Source of the DNA: Sipunculus nudus
Lineage: Eukaryota; Annelida; Sipuncula; Golfingiida; Sipunculidae
Direction: 5' to 3'
NCBI GenBank assembly: GCA_026874595.1
Contig: CM049317.1
Span: forward strand, 42,870,401 to 42,934,400
Length of the DNA: 64,000 nt
A program made the translations under genes and the position numbers. This document shows, piece after piece, positions 62,176 through 64,000 of the stretch (position 1 is the first letter of the stretch; the number at the start of each line of letters is the position of its first letter). The notes beneath the pieces are model-generated. The model saw nothing but the letters and a program-made list of their open reading frames with translations, ran no database searches and was not told the origin of the DNA.

Positions 62176-64000
62176 GCCTGGTCCATGACACAGGACCATC
62201 TCACACACCTGGTCTGTGACATGGGACTATCTCAGGCAGACAGCCCACCGTAACAGACAAACACCTGGTCTGTGATATGGGACTATCTCAGGCAGACACC
62301 ACACCGTAACAGACAAACACCTGGTTGTGACATGGGACTTTCTCAGGCAGACACCACACCGTAACAGACAAACACCTGGTCTGTGACATGGGAGTTGGGA
62401 CTATCTCAGGCAGACACCCCACCGTGACAGACAAACACCTGGTCTGTGACATGGGACTTTCTCAGGCAGACACCCCATCGTAACAGACAAACACCTGGTC
62501 TGTGACATGGGACTATCTCAGGCAGACACCACACTGTAACAGACAAACACCTGGTCTGTGACATGGGACTATCTCAGGCAGACACCACACCGTAACAGAC
62601 AAACACCTGGTCTGTGACATGGGACTATCTCAGGCAGACACCACACCATAACAGACAAACACCTGGTCTGTGACATGGGACTTTCTCAGGCAGACACCAC
62701 ACCGTAACAGACAAACACCTGGTCTGTGACATGGGACTATCTCAGGCAGACACCACACCGTAACAGACAAACACCTGGTCTGTGACATGGGACTATCTCA
62801 GGCAGACACCCAATCGTAACAGACAAACACCTGGTCTGTGACATGGGACTATCTCAGGCAGACACCCCATCGTAACAGACAAACACCTGGTCTGTGACAT
62901 GGGACTATCTCAGGCAGACACCCCATCGTAACAGACAAACACCTGGTCTGTGACATGGGACTATCTCAGGCAGACATCCCATCGTAACAGACAAACACCT
63001 GGTCTGTGACATGGGACTATCTCAGGCAGACACCCCACCGTAACAGACAAACACCTGGTCTGTGACATGGGACTATCTCAGGCAGACACCCCACCGTAAC
63101 AGACAAACACCTGGTCTGTGACATGGGACTATCTCAGGCAGACACCCCACCGTAACAGACAAACACCTGGTCTGTGACATGGGACTATCTCAGGCAGACA
63201 CCCCACCGTAACAGACAAACACCTGGTCTGTGACATGGGACTATCTCAGGCAGACACCACACCGTAACAGACAAACACCTGGTCTGTGACATGGGACTAT
63301 CTCGGGCAGGCACCACACCGTAACAGACAAACACCTGGTCTGTGACATGGGACTATCTCAGGCAGACATCACACCGTAACAGACAAACACCTGGTCTGTG
63401 ACATGGGACTATCTCAGGCAGACACCACACCGTAACAGACAAACACCTGGTCTGTGACATGGGACTTTCACAGGCAGACACCACACTGTAACAGACAAGC
63501 ACCTGGTCTGTGACATGGGACTATCTCAGGCAGACACCACACCGTAACAGACAAACACCTGGTCTGTGACATGGGACTATCTCAGGCAGACACCACACCG
63601 TAACAGACAAACACCTAGTCTGTGACATGGGACTATCTCAGGCAGACACCCCACTGTAAAAGACAAACACCTGGTACCTGACAAAGGACCATTGAAGGCA
63701 GACACCCCACTAAAACAGATAAACCCCTGGTCCCTGACACAGGACCATCTGAGGCAGAGATCCTACTGTAACAGACAAACACCTGGTCTGTAACATGGGA
63801 CTATCTCAGGCAGACACCCCACCGTAACAGACAAATGCCTAGTCTGTGACATGGGACTATCTCAGGCAGACACCCCATCGTAACAGACAAACCCCTGGTC
63901 TGTGACATGGGACTATCTCAGGCAGACACCACACCGTAACAGACTAACACCTGGTCTGTGACATGGGACTATCTCAGGCAGACACCACACCGTAACAGAC
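62176..64000. repeat. 56-bp satellite array, about 32 units, cut by window end
   Basis: The unit starts acctggtctgtgacatggga and continues ctatctcaggcagacaccac, then accgtaacagacaaac. Variation is concentrated at ccacaccg, cccaccg or cccatcg, and at actatct or actttct. Units near 63660-63770 and the left edge are more degenerate. It continues past 64000. Confidence 0.95.

Noticed and set aside
58478-64000. SH3-domain exon expected downstream
   Set aside because: I looked for an ALYDY/AVYDY-like frame with splice sites and found none; it is probably beyond 64000.

Overview
The window is eukaryotic. It is AT-rich, gene-poor and full of repeats. Its only recognisable protein-coding content is a set of widely spaced plus-strand exons with GT..AG borders. 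These eight exons (11434-58477, 789 coding bases) belong to one gene of the LASP family (LIM and SH3 domain protein, LIM-nebulin-SH3). The second half of a LIM zinc finger comes first, then a part nebulin module, then five exons of 35-36 codons that each hold one nebulin-type repeat. The last exon carries a final repeat and the start of a linker. The first LIM half (with the start codon) and the SH3 domain were not found and probably lie outside the window. The dispersed repeat families and intron structure suggest a lophotrochozoan, most likely a bivalve mollusc. That assignment rests on general recognition of such repeats and is an inference.

Layout: 1-11433 is upstream sequence (an intron or 5' flank). 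It holds a minus-strand 2.2-kb element (508-2666), a 50-bp minisatellite (3687-4396), a composite element (4500-5999), and a 2.8-kb terminal-inverted-repeat (TIR) transposon (7384-10222) that split a 26-bp minisatellite. The remainder of that minisatellite ends 57 bases before the LIM exon. The 12.6-kb intron 11529-24181 is almost wholly nested dispersed elements. Intron 25156-33197 holds a 4.6-kb satellite of 37-bp units. Introns up to 58302 carry more dispersed elements and short tandem arrays. The right edge (62176-64000) is a 56-bp satellite cut by the window end.

The most interesting non-coding signal is that six dispersed families share one architecture. Each has an inverted repeat at the 5' end, its partner set back from the 3' end, then a short hairpin, then CTAGT or CTTGT. 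This is the layout expected of non-autonomous Helentron (Helitron2-like) elements. I call the families A-F below; the names are mine. Their interiors carry 177-180-bp tandem units, a recurrent 12-bp palindrome (GGTGGCGCCACC, 13 exact copies) and, in family C, five exact copies of a nuclear-receptor-like triple half-site.

For the gene, the five nebulin exons start and end in phase 0. Any could therefore be skipped without loss of frame, so a family of proteins of different lengths is plausible. Two exon borders carry short local tandem duplications that copied a splice site.
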